A DNA stretch of 9,413 nucleotides from an uncultured Bacillota bacterium (GTDB taxonomy: Bacteria > Bacillota_I > Bacilli_A > RF39 > UBA660): contig CAUAFL010000019.1 of assembly GCA_958428295.1 (NCBI GenBank), positions 1-9,413 on the forward strand, given 5' to 3'. Positions 1 through 6,104 of the stretch are shown here, one piece after another. The position numbers and the translations under genes were made by a program. Positions within the stretch are counted from its first letter, which is position 1; each line of letters starts with the position of its first letter. The notes beneath the pieces were generated by a model. That model was not told the DNA's origin and made no database searches. It saw only the letters and a program-made list of their open reading frames with translations.

Positions 1-610
1 TCTCAGCAGCCGTACTCGTTGTATAATTATTATTACTAGCCGCATTTGCTTTAGCTAATAACACCTCAGAAAGAATACCTGATTTATATTCTTCAAACGC
101 CTTCTTACCACTTGGTAAGCTTAGGCTATTATTAGGTAAGCCCGCTGAATACCCTAAAGTAATTGAAAGAGATGAATTAGTTTTATTTGCCACAATAATT
201 TTATAAGTTTGACTACTACCACTACTGCCACTAGGTTCTAAAATAACTCCCGCTCCTGCCGGTGGTGTATTTAATCCTGTACCTGTCCGATAGCCTATCT
301 TAATATTACTGTCATTGCTATTAAGAGAATAATAAAGATTAAATTTTGCCTGCTGTGTAGAAGTGTTCCTAAAAGTTATATTAAATTCCGAAGTGACAGT
401 AGGCGCAATCATTACCATATTGGTAACATTAGAGCCAACCTTAATTTCCGCAGTTAAATTACCGGTTACGATACTAATAGCATTTTTCTTTTCTTTGCTG
501 ACAGTAAACATTGCATAGGAATAATAACCACCTAACATAACAACCGATGCTAAAATCATTACTAACATATATACTTTGGAGATTTTAGTTTCTAACAATA
601 ATTTTTTCAT
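1..610 (-). CDS. Exported surface protein, 5' part only (runs off the left edge)
   Basis: The frame is open from ATG at 610 to the window edge, giving 203 residues without a stop. GAGGTG lies 5 bases before the ATG, so the start is well supported. The N-terminus is basic (MKKLLLETKISK), followed by a hydrophobic segment at about residues 13-33 and then YSYAMFTVSKEKKNAISIVTGNL. This export signal with a following short motif resembles TasA/camelysin-like exported proteins, and a similar motif follows the signal of the BspA-type protein at 6066-4519. The rest is rich in Ser, Thr, Asn and Gly and looks beta-rich, as expected for an extracellular protein. Near the edge there is a Gly/Ser-rich stretch and a short segment that may link to further domains. 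It has its own strong promoter and so is probably not cotranscribed with the sigma gene. Its function and full length cannot be told; adhesin, matrix or envelope protein is inference. Confidence 0.8.
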   Translation of the reverse strand, partial: MKKLLLETKISKVYMLVMILASVVMLGGYYSYAMFTVSKEKKNAISIVTGNLTAEIKVGSNVTNMVMIAPTVTSEFNITFRNTSTQQAKFNLYYSLNSNDSNIKIGYRTGTGLNTPPAGAGVILEPSGSSGSSQTYKIIVANKTNSSLSITLGYSAGLPNNSLSLPSGKKAFEEYKSGILSEVLLAKANAASNNNYTTSTAAE

Positions 611-647
611 GGAACACCTCTTCATCTGACAATTCTATTCTGTTTAC

Positions 648-676
648 AGTATAACGAATTCTAACAAGAATTTCAA
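648..676 (-). promoter_or_regulatory. Sigma-A-type promoter of the left-edge surface protein gene
   Basis: On the minus strand, TTGAAA (676-671) is followed by a 17-base spacer and TATACT (653-648). Each hexamer matches the sigma-A consensus at five of six positions. The predicted start of transcription is near 641, leaving a leader of about 30 bases that carries the GAGGTG ribosome binding site. The bases just upstream of the -35 are AT-rich and include a 14-bp AT palindrome (688-701) that could act as an UP element. No Spo0A box is seen here, which suggests ordinary vegetative expression. Confidence 0.7.
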
Positions 677-713
677 GAAGTTCCGAAATTAAAATTTTAA
701 TATCACCATCTTC

Positions 714-1370
714 TTAAGAATGACATCCCAAACAATCATTTAACTTTGCTAAGATCTTCTGTTCCTTACGACTTACCTGCACCTGACTCATGCCCAAAGC
801 ATCTGCCGTTTCCCTTTGTGTTCGATCTTCATAATACCGAGAAGTAATTAACTGTCGTTCACTTTCTTCTAATCCTAAAATAGCCGTTTTTAAATCTAAA
901 ATGCCAGCATCATATCCCATTTCAATCTTAGCTACTTGCTGATATAAACCATAGTTTTCTTCTGTCGTTTCATCCAAACTACACATAGGAATTGTTAATT
1001 GTTGTACCTGTTCTACTTCTTGTACCTCTTTTCCTAACACATAAGAAATCTCAAGTGTTGTTGGCTCACGTCCAAATGTTTGTAGTAAATCATCTCGTGT
1101 CGCCGCAACTTCTTGCTGTAACTTATAGATATCAGGACTTACCTTCAACTGTTTGGAAGCATTCAAAGCTTTTAGCACTTCTCCTTTTACATATAGATAC
1201 GCATAATTTAAAAAATCACTTTCCTTCGTAGCATCATATTTTTGAAGGGCACTAACTAATCCCACCATGCCTGCCTGATACAAATCATCATACTCAGCCC
1301 AAAATTGATATTTAGCCGTAATATGACGAATTAATCCCTCATACTGCTCTACTTGTTCTAACACATACAT
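714..1370 (-). CDS. Sporulation-type sigma factor of the SigF/SigG family
   Basis: A 218-residue sigma-70-family factor that would direct RNA polymerase to sporulation promoters, most likely in the forespore. Region 2 spans about residues 9-72, with YDDLYQAGMVGLVSAL and a YAYLYVKGEVLKAL core-binding/-10 segment. Region 3 (about 78-128) carries VSPDIYKLQQEV and FGREPTTLEISYVLG. Region 4 (about 159-210) has RYYEDRTQRETADALGMSQVQVSRKEQKIL, very like the corresponding part of Bacillus SigF and SigG. There is no region 1.1, as usual for this group, and the length is slightly short for the family. The ATG at 1370 follows AAAGAGGGA with tight spacing. The anti-sigma genes spoIIAA and spoIIAB, which normally precede sigF, are not adjacent. 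A perfect Spo0A box in front of the gene argues for an early SigF role rather than a late SigG role, but that is inference, so no symbol is given. Confidence 0.87.
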   Translation of the reverse strand: MYVLEQVEQYEGLIRHITAKYQFWAEYDDLYQAGMVGLVSALQKYDATKESDFLNYAYLYVKGEVLKALNASKQLKVSPDIYKLQQEVAATRDDLLQTFGREPTTLEISYVLGKEVQEVEQVQQLTIPMCSLDETTEENYGLYQQVAKIEMGYDAGILDLKTAILGLEESERQLITSRYYEDRTQRETADALGMSQVQVSRKEQKILAKLNDCLGCHS

Positions 1371-1388
1371 TCCCTCTTTCTTGTCTAA

Positions 1389-1417
1389 AGCATAAAAAGA
1401 AGCTTCCTATTCTACAA
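1389..1417 (-). promoter_or_regulatory. Candidate weak sigma-A-type promoter of the sigma-factor gene
   Basis: TTGTAG (1417-1412), a 17-base spacer and TATGCT (1394-1389) lie on the minus strand. The hexamers match the consensus at only three and four of six positions, so the promoter should be weak without an activator. The predicted start is near 1382, about 12 bases before the ATG, just enough to include the ribosome binding site. A perfect Spo0A box sits immediately upstream of the -35, the geometry of Spo0A-activated sigma-A promoters such as spoIIG and spoIIE in Bacillus. Confidence 0.45.
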
Positions 1418-1421
1418 GCCT

Positions 1422-1430
1422 TTCGACAAA
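1422..1430 (-). promoter_or_regulatory. Spo0A box in front of the sigma-factor gene
   Basis: The minus strand reads TTTGTCGAA, a full match to the 0A-box consensus TTTGTCRAA. It ends 4 bases before the putative -35 at 1417, that is at about -40 to -49 from the predicted start, a place suited to activation. Weaker look-alikes are found just upstream in the end of the preceding gene: GATGTCGAT on the minus strand (1448-1456) and ATAGTCGAA on the plus strand (1477-1485). Binding of Spo0A~P is inferred from the motif and gene content. Confidence 0.6.
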
Positions 1431-1437
1431 ACTAGAA

Positions 1438-2568
1438 TTAATTTTCAATCGACATCTTTACGACTTGACTAAAAAATAGTCGAAAAAATGAGAAAGTATC
1501 TCCTTTGGTAACATAACTTTTAGGAAAACTCATGCAATTCATCTCAACCTCTTTAAGGTAGGAAAAATCACGATAACTAAGTCTAATAACCCCTCGACCA
1601 CAAAAGGGTTGATAATCTACTTGTAACTTTGAAAGTGGGAAACTACTATTCTTAACCAAAACATCTAAATCTATATAGTCTTTAAAGATCACCTCATCAT
1701 ATAATTCTAACTGTTCCTTTCGATAAAGGTGATACTTTTCTATTGTTTTAAGCACATGAAAACCCTCTCGTTTCGCCACTTCACTCATATACTTTTGAGG
1801 AATTTTCTGATAACGATACTTACGTCGACGATAACGATATTGTTTTTGTTTTTCTACAAATTTTAAATAGGGAGAAAAATCTTCTTCATAACTAACAAAC
1901 AATTGAGAAGAAAACTGTAATTTTTGTAAACAATTAATCAACTTAATTGATTGTTCCATCATTCCCTGATCAGTTACGGTCACTTTCTGATGAAGAAATT
2001 GCCCCTTCTCATCTTCAAGAACAAAACTACCACTGACATCTTCTTGTAATAAAAAAGTAGTTACTGAAAACACTAAGTCTTCTACTTCATAAAAATCTCC
2101 TAAATCAATCATCAGTGAATTTTTTGCCGATGGATAATAAGGAATCGTAGGCAACAGAAACTCTGTTAATTTTTGTTGTTTTTTAGAAACTGTCATAGCT
2201 ACGAGGCCAATATTTATTACGTCCTTTAAAACAAGAAAACGAATTTTTTCTAACTTTTGATAACGATAGATAGTCCTTATTTCTTTCTCCTCATACCCCT
2301 TCTTTTTAGCTCCCCACTTCGTCCAAGACGTCATAATAAATTCTTTACTCTGAAGAGGATACTCTTTAGGAGCTGTTCCCTCAAAATAATAATCTTTGGT
2401 CAACACTTGATCTTCTTCCAATAAATAGAAAGTTTTTTTATCAAGTCGTTCATTAAAAGAGACCTGATAACTAGCATCCACCTCTCCCACTAATAAATAA
2501 GGAGTCTCGATCACTTCCGCTTGCACCGAAACAGGAGTTAAAAAAACCAATAATAAAAATAGAAGCAT
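1438..2568 (-). CDS. Unrecognised exported protein (376 aa) within the spoVA-sigma cluster
   Basis: I do not recognise this family. The first 17 residues form a clear signal peptide (MLLFLLLVFLTPVSVQA, likely cut before EV). The rest has no obvious membrane segment and alternates charged, aromatic and aliphatic residues as in a beta-rich secreted domain. An unusual basic, Tyr-rich tract, KQKQYRYRRRKYRYQKIP, lies near the middle, at roughly residues 240-260. Three cysteines occur in the mature part (INCLQK, QPFCGRG, MNCMSF). ATG at 2568 follows AGAGGTG at 5 bases; another ATG at 2573 is out of frame. The gene lies 36 bp after spoVAE with no terminator between them, so cotranscription with spoVA is likely. 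If made in the forespore, it would be exported into the space between forespore and mother-cell membranes. A spore assembly or germination role is inference from position only. Confidence 0.85.
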   Translation of the reverse strand: MLLFLLLVFLTPVSVQAEVIETPYLLVGEVDASYQVSFNERLDKKTFYLLEEDQVLTKDYYFEGTAPKEYPLQSKEFIMTSWTKWGAKKKGYEEKEIRTIYRYQKLEKIRFLVLKDVINIGLVAMTVSKKQQKLTEFLLPTIPYYPSAKNSLMIDLGDFYEVEDLVFSVTTFLLQEDVSGSFVLEDEKGQFLHQKVTVTDQGMMEQSIKLINCLQKLQFSSQLFVSYEEDFSPYLKFVEKQKQYRYRRRKYRYQKIPQKYMSEVAKREGFHVLKTIEKYHLYRKEQLELYDEVIFKDYIDLDVLVKNSSFPLSKLQVDYQPFCGRGVIRLSYRDFSYLKEVEMNCMSFPKSYVTKGDTFSFFRLFFSQVVKMSIEN

Positions 2569-2604
2569 TCCATCACCTCTATTATATTATTCCAAGAATA
2601 TGAG

Positions 2605-2961
2605 TTAATCTTTCGCTTTAAAGAACAAAGTAAAGACGAAAGAGAAAATGATTGCCGCCGTTATTCCAGAAGCCGTGAGATCGAACATGCCCATTAAAAG
2701 ACCCAAGAAACCAAAGGAATCAGCTTTCGCTAAGGCACCATGAATTAACGAATGCCCAAAGGAAGTAATCGGTACCATTGCACCACCACCACACTTTAGA
2801 ATAAACCAATCGTAAATGCCAAAAGCATCAAGAGCGGCCCCCACAACAACGAAAATACTAGTGATATGGCCAGGTGTTAATTTTGTATTATCTAAAATCA
2901 ACTCGGCAATCAAACAAATCATACCACAAAAGAGAAAAGAGTTAATAAGATACATCCACAT
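2605..2961 (-). CDS. spoVAE: Stage V sporulation protein AE (SpoVAE/SpoVAEb), dipicolinate channel subunit
   Basis: A small, very hydrophobic membrane protein of 118 residues, close to the usual size of SpoVAEb. Hydrophobic segments lie at about residues 4-23, 31-49, 80-95 and 98-114. The signature PITSFGHSLIHGAL (about 64-77) is the family's conserved loop and parallels PITGFAHSMTSAA in SpoVAC, as expected for related subunits. The product is a part of the SpoVA complex in the spore inner membrane that moves Ca-dipicolinic acid into the forespore and releases it at germination. ATG at 2961 directly abuts the spoVAD stop, and GGAGGCGAT inside the end of spoVAD serves as ribosome binding site, so the two are translationally linked. 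Confidence 0.95.
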   Translation of the reverse strand: MWMYLINSFLFCGMICLIAELILDNTKLTPGHITSIFVVVGAALDAFGIYDWFILKCGGGAMVPITSFGHSLIHGALAKADSFGFLGLLMGMFDLTASGITAAIIFSFVFTLFFKAKD

Positions 2962-3957
2962 TTATATCGCCTCCAAACATACAGCATGTGCAATCGAGAG
3001 AATCGGTTGTTTTTGATACACAAAGGTAGGAGAAAATAAAGCTCCCGTTGCCACCAGCAATACTTTATGATAAGTACCATTTTCTAATCCTTTCAAAACG
3101 GTACTGTAATTCACTAAAGCACTACAAACAGGACCAGAACCACCAGCCATCACATCGGTTTGTTTTTGTAAATCATAAAGCATAACTCCACAATCATTAT
3201 AATTATCTCCTAAAGAAATTTGATAATCAGCTTTTAGCAAATCACGTAAAATTTCTTTGCCATAAAGGCCTAGATCACCCGTTAAAATTAAATCAAAATC
3301 ATTAGGACTAGTCTTCGTATCTCGAAAATACTTATAAAGGGTATCAGCAGCAGCCGGAGCCATAACAGCCCCCATATTAAAAGGATCTTTTTGATTATAA
3401 TTAATAATTGTCCCAATGGTTCCATCAACTACCCGGATACGACTAGGTTTATTAGAAAGCATAATACTAGCTCCCCCTGTTGCTGTAAACGTAGCAGTCT
3501 TTGGTTTCGTAGCGCCATACTCTGTCGGATTACGAAACTGCTTTTCACTAGACATATTATGCGAAGAAGTTGCTGCCACACAAGTATTCACTTTACCACT
3601 ATCAATGAAAGTAGCACCAATTAACACACCCTCAATACTCGTTGCACAAGCGGTATAAATCCCAAGAAAAGGACTATGCATATCAAGACCTGCATAAGTA
3701 GAAGAAGTAATTTGATTTAATAAGTCTCCCGCAATAATTAACTCTACATCCCGTTTATCAACCTTAGTCTTCTTTAATAACAATTTCATACTATCTTCCA
3801 TTAACTTTACTTCTGCTTGTTCAAATGACGCTTCCCCACAATATAAATCTTTTACATACTTCTTATCAAAACTAGTTTTCAAAGGGCCTTTCGCTTCATA
3901 GGGTCCCGCCACAGTACTAGCGCCTGTTACATATACATTTTTAAACGTTAAAGTCAT
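2962..3957 (-). CDS. spoVAD: Stage V sporulation protein AD (SpoVAD), dipicolinate-binding subunit
   Basis: A soluble thiolase-fold protein of 331 residues, near the usual length of about 338. In Bacillus, SpoVAD binds dipicolinic acid and sits on the SpoVA membrane channel. The sequence shows the expected N-terminus (FKNVYVTGASTVAGPYEAKGP), the VELIIAGDLLNQI segment, a thiolase-like nucleophile-site region TACATSIEG with Cys104, and AGGSGPVCSALV and LLVATGALFSP in the C-terminal half. The ATG at 3957 overlaps the spoVAC stop as ATGA, with TTGAGGTGAT in front of it, a classic translational coupling. Its place between spoVAC and spoVAE matches the standard spoVA gene order. Confidence 0.97.
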   Translation of the reverse strand: MTLTFKNVYVTGASTVAGPYEAKGPLKTSFDKKYVKDLYCGEASFEQAEVKLMEDSMKLLLKKTKVDKRDVELIIAGDLLNQITSSTYAGLDMHSPFLGIYTACATSIEGVLIGATFIDSGKVNTCVAATSSHNMSSEKQFRNPTEYGATKPKTATFTATGGASIMLSNKPSRIRVVDGTIGTIINYNQKDPFNMGAVMAPAAADTLYKYFRDTKTSPNDFDLILTGDLGLYGKEILRDLLKADYQISLGDNYNDCGVMLYDLQKQTDVMAGGSGPVCSALVNYSTVLKGLENGTYHKVLLVATGALFSPTFVYQKQPILSIAHAVCLEAI

Positions 3958-4397
3958 GCTATCACCTCAATCAAATATCGTACCATTCCAAAAAACCAGG
4001 CGGCCACAATGCCATAAAGAATCACCGAACCCGCTAGTTTAAAAATATTACTGCCCACACCATAAATAGGTCCTTCCTTCTTATAATCAATGGCTGCTGA
4101 AGTCATCGAATGGGCAAATCCCGTAATAGGGATTAATAATCCTGCTTTAGCCTTGGTCACCAACTTATCGAAAACACCTAAAGCTGTTAATAAAGAAGCC
4201 ACAAAAATCAAGGTCACCATCATATACACCGATGCATCCGTACGAGAAATTTCTAAAATATGACTATAAAAACAAATCAATAACTCTCCTAATACCCCGA
4301 TCAGACCACCAACTATAAAAGCAACAATCGCATTCTGAACACGTGCCTCTTTTGGCTTATGCTGCTGTACTAACTTTTCATATTTTTGTTTTTCCAT
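3954..4397 (-). CDS. spoVAC: Stage V sporulation protein AC (SpoVAC), dipicolinate channel subunit
   Basis: An integral membrane subunit of the SpoVA Ca-dipicolinate channel; Bacillus SpoVAC has been described as mechanosensitive. From ATG at 4397 it has 147 residues: a basic N-terminus (MEKQKYEKLVQQHKPKEARVQNA), then hydrophobic segments at about residues 23-45, 56-74 and 118-145, and the conserved LLIPITGFAHSMTSAAID loop. I prefer the ATG over an in-frame GTG at 4406, because that GTG is itself part of the ribosome binding site AGGTGAAG, which is spaced correctly for the ATG. The upstream genes spoVAA and spoVAB of Bacillus are absent here, leaving the core C-D-E set that many clostridia and reduced sporulators retain. 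A strong terminator lies just upstream, so this is the first gene of its unit. Confidence 0.95.
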   Translation of the reverse strand: MEKQKYEKLVQQHKPKEARVQNAIVAFIVGGLIGVLGELLICFYSHILEISRTDASVYMMVTLIFVASLLTALGVFDKLVTKAKAGLLIPITGFAHSMTSAAIDYKKEGPIYGVGSNIFKLAGSVILYGIVAAWFFGMVRYLIEVIA

Positions 4398-4413
4398 TCT
4401 CTTCACCTAATAG

Positions 4414-4442
4414 TAGTATTACGCAACTTTTAAAATTTATAC
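4414..4442 (-). promoter_or_regulatory. Candidate forespore (sigma-G/sigma-F type) promoter of spoVAC
   Basis: GTATA (4442-4438), a 17-base spacer and AATACTA (4420-4414) resemble the Bacillus sigma-G pattern GnATA / CATnnTA, with one mismatch in the -10. Gene context fits, since spoVA is sigma-G dependent in Bacillus. The weakness is position: the predicted start near 4407 would fall within the ribosome binding site, leaving a leader of only about ten bases. It is therefore a candidate, not a confident call. Confidence 0.3.
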
Positions 4443-4465
4443 GATTTTTTGTATGTAATATTTTA

Positions 4466-4502
4466 GAAAAATAAAAAAAGAATAGTGATGAGCTATTCTT
4501 TT
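4466..4502 (-). terminator. Rho-independent terminator after the BspA-type gene
   Basis: On the minus strand AAAAGAATAG (4485-4476 complement, arms 4493-4502 and 4476-4485) pairs perfectly over 10 bp around a 7-base loop. The U-rich tail TTTATTTTTC follows. It begins 17 bases after the stop codon at 4519 and separates the surface-protein unit from spoVA. The stem is AT-rich, so it may be only moderately efficient. Confidence 0.75.
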
Positions 4503-4518
4503 AAAAATATAGATAACA

Positions 4519-6066
4519 CTAGGCAATAGGACAACCAGCAGGTTCATCTTGCCAAATAATTGTTAAACTACTATCATTAAGTCCTGTAAGATCCTTTTTG
4601 CTGGCACAACTGCCAATCACAGTAAGTTTGGTGCCATTCGGGATATAATAAAAAGTCCCCTCTAGAATATTCGTCCAACCACTTCCTAATGTTAACTCCT
4701 TAATGCTATTACAGTTTTGAAACATCTGAGTCATATTGGTAGCGCTACCCGTATTAAAATCAACAACATTCAAATTGGTTAAACGACTACAACCATAAAA
4801 CATCTTTTCAAATGTTGTTACTTTAGCGGTGTTAAAACTAGAAATATCTAAATTTGTTAATTGACCACAAGAGTAAAACATAGAGGCCATATTGGTTACT
4901 TTACTGGTGTTAAAATTACTTAAATTCAACGTCGTTAAGGCATACATCCCCTGAAACATAGATTGCATATTAGTAACATTAGCGGTATTAAAACTAGAAA
5001 TATTTAAACTAACATACTTTGTATTACCTTGAAACATGCTGCTCATATCCGTCACCTTGGAAGTATCAAAGCTGGAAAGATCCAAACTAGTCATACCCTC
5101 TGCTCCACAATAGGAAAACATACCTTTCATATTGGTTACATAAGAAGTATCTAAATGACTGAGATCCATACTAGTAAAATTAAAATTAGCAAATAAATAA
5201 CTAGCATCGGGATTCGCATAAACTTTACCATTGCCCCCTAATGTTATCTGATAAGAACGAGGATCGCCGTCCACTGGTTCTGTATAAGCAACAACACTAT
5301 TATCACCAGCTTCCGAAATATCAAAGCTAGCAAGAGCTGTATCTGGAATCATAGTTGTCGTCGTTGTAACTAATCTTACAGCTCTATTTTTTATAGTAGG
5401 ATTATGAAAATCCTCAAATGAATTTTCACCATAAACCTTCATGTAAGAAACTTCTTTTTTAGTAGTAGCACCGGCTTTACCATAGACATTAATCCGGGTT
5501 TTATAAACTAATCCACCGCCATCTCCTTGCGGATTATAACTTTCATTCACCCATAACCGTAATCGATAATTAGTCGTCATTGTACTATTACTACTGCCAG
5601 TTGCTAAACTCATCATATGAACTGGCCGCCCCGTCGCGTCATTCGCACTACTTTCCTCTGTATAAATTTTAGGTGCCAGCACTTCTGTCTCAGTACTACC
5701 CTCTAATTTCGTCAAATAATATTTAATATTACTACCACTAAAAGTACTATCACTCAAATCTTCAGCGGCAATTTCCCAATCGATCGTTGTATCTCCTGTG
5801 ATTGTCGTGGTCACACTAAAGTCAAAATATTCTCCCTTAGTAAGTCGAATTTTTCCTGTCGCATCAGTCGTTGGCAAAGCATTCGTAATAGTGATAATAT
5901 TATCACTTTCCGTATAGCTCATCTGGATTGTACCAGTCGTAATGGTATTTACTTTTTCTCCTCTTTTACTATAACTAAAGGCAGCATAACTTACTAAGCC
6001 CATCCCAATAATTAAAGAAAACACTGCTACTACCCCTATTATTAATTCTTTTCTTTTTCCACTCAT
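4519..6066 (-). CDS. Secreted BspA-type leucine-rich repeat (DUF285) surface protein
   Basis: A 515-residue exported protein from ATG at 6066, which follows AGAGGTGG at good spacing. The frame also opens at a GTG at 6108 overlapping the previous stop, but no ribosome binding site precedes that. A signal or anchor (MSGKRKELIIGVVAVFSLII...) leads into VSYAAFSYSKRGEKVNTITTG and a Ser/Thr-rich beta domain (to about residue 200). That domain resembles TasA/camelysin-like modules (inference). A second region of about 100 residues follows, then six 26-28-residue repeats (about 300-457) of the type LDLSSFDTSKVTDMSSMF, the DUF285/BspA pattern known from Mycoplasma, Listeria and gut bacteria. A degenerate capping repeat (LTLGSGWTNILEGTF) and a Cys-containing tail ending GCPIA close it. 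No LPXTG motif or C-terminal membrane segment is present. Adhesion or host/microbe contact is the usual suggestion for this family. Confidence 0.9.
   Translation of the reverse strand: MSGKRKELIIGVVAVFSLIIGMGLVSYAAFSYSKRGEKVNTITTGTIQMSYTESDNIITITNALPTTDATGKIRLTKGEYFDFSVTTTITGDTTIDWEIAAEDLSDSTFSGSNIKYYLTKLEGSTETEVLAPKIYTEESSANDATGRPVHMMSLATGSSNSTMTTNYRLRLWVNESYNPQGDGGGLVYKTRINVYGKAGATTKKEVSYMKVYGENSFEDFHNPTIKNRAVRLVTTTTTMIPDTALASFDISEAGDNSVVAYTEPVDGDPRSYQITLGGNGKVYANPDASYLFANFNFTSMDLSHLDTSYVTNMKGMFSYCGAEGMTSLDLSSFDTSKVTDMSSMFQGNTKYVSLNISSFNTANVTNMQSMFQGMYALTTLNLSNFNTSKVTNMASMFYSCGQLTNLDISSFNTAKVTTFEKMFYGCSRLTNLNVVDFNTGSATNMTQMFQNCNSIKELTLGSGWTNILEGTFYYIPNGTKLTVIGSCASKKDLTGLNDSSLTIIWQDEPAGCPIA
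4696..5169 (-). repeat. Six tandem DUF285/BspA leucine-rich repeat units (coding)
   Basis: Units on the minus strand run 5169-5086 (84 bases), then five of exactly 78 bases: 5085-5008, 5007-4930, 4929-4852, 4851-4774 and 4773-4696. The protein pattern is L-[DN]-[LIV]-S-x-F-[DN]-T-[SAG]-x-[VA]-T-x-[MF]-x-x-MF followed by eight variable residues. The DNA copies have diverged at synonymous sites, so this is an old protein repeat rather than a recent DNA duplication. A seventh, degenerate unit starts at 4695. Confidence 0.88.
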
Positions 6067-6104
6067 CTTTCCACCTCTAAATAATTCTTTCAAACACCAT
6101 TTTC

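Noticed and set aside
688..701. 14-bp palindrome ATTAAAATTTTAAT after the sigma gene as a terminator
   Set aside because: It has no loop, is pure AT and has no U-tract; an AT-rich element upstream of the next promoter is more likely.
992..1231. Plus-strand open frame of 79 codons opposite the sigma gene
   Set aside because: It lies entirely antisense to a well-supported gene, and its protein is low-complexity Val/Leu/His-rich.
2816..3016. Plus-strand open frame across the spoVAD-spoVAE junction
   Set aside because: It is antisense to two coupled genes; no credible product.
3391..3658. Two plus-strand open frames opposite spoVAD
   Set aside because: Both are antisense to a clearly conserved gene and have no family resemblance.
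4398..4406. GTG start at 4406 for SpoVAC
   Set aside because: The GTG is part of the ribosome binding site AGGTGAAG that serves the ATG at 4397.
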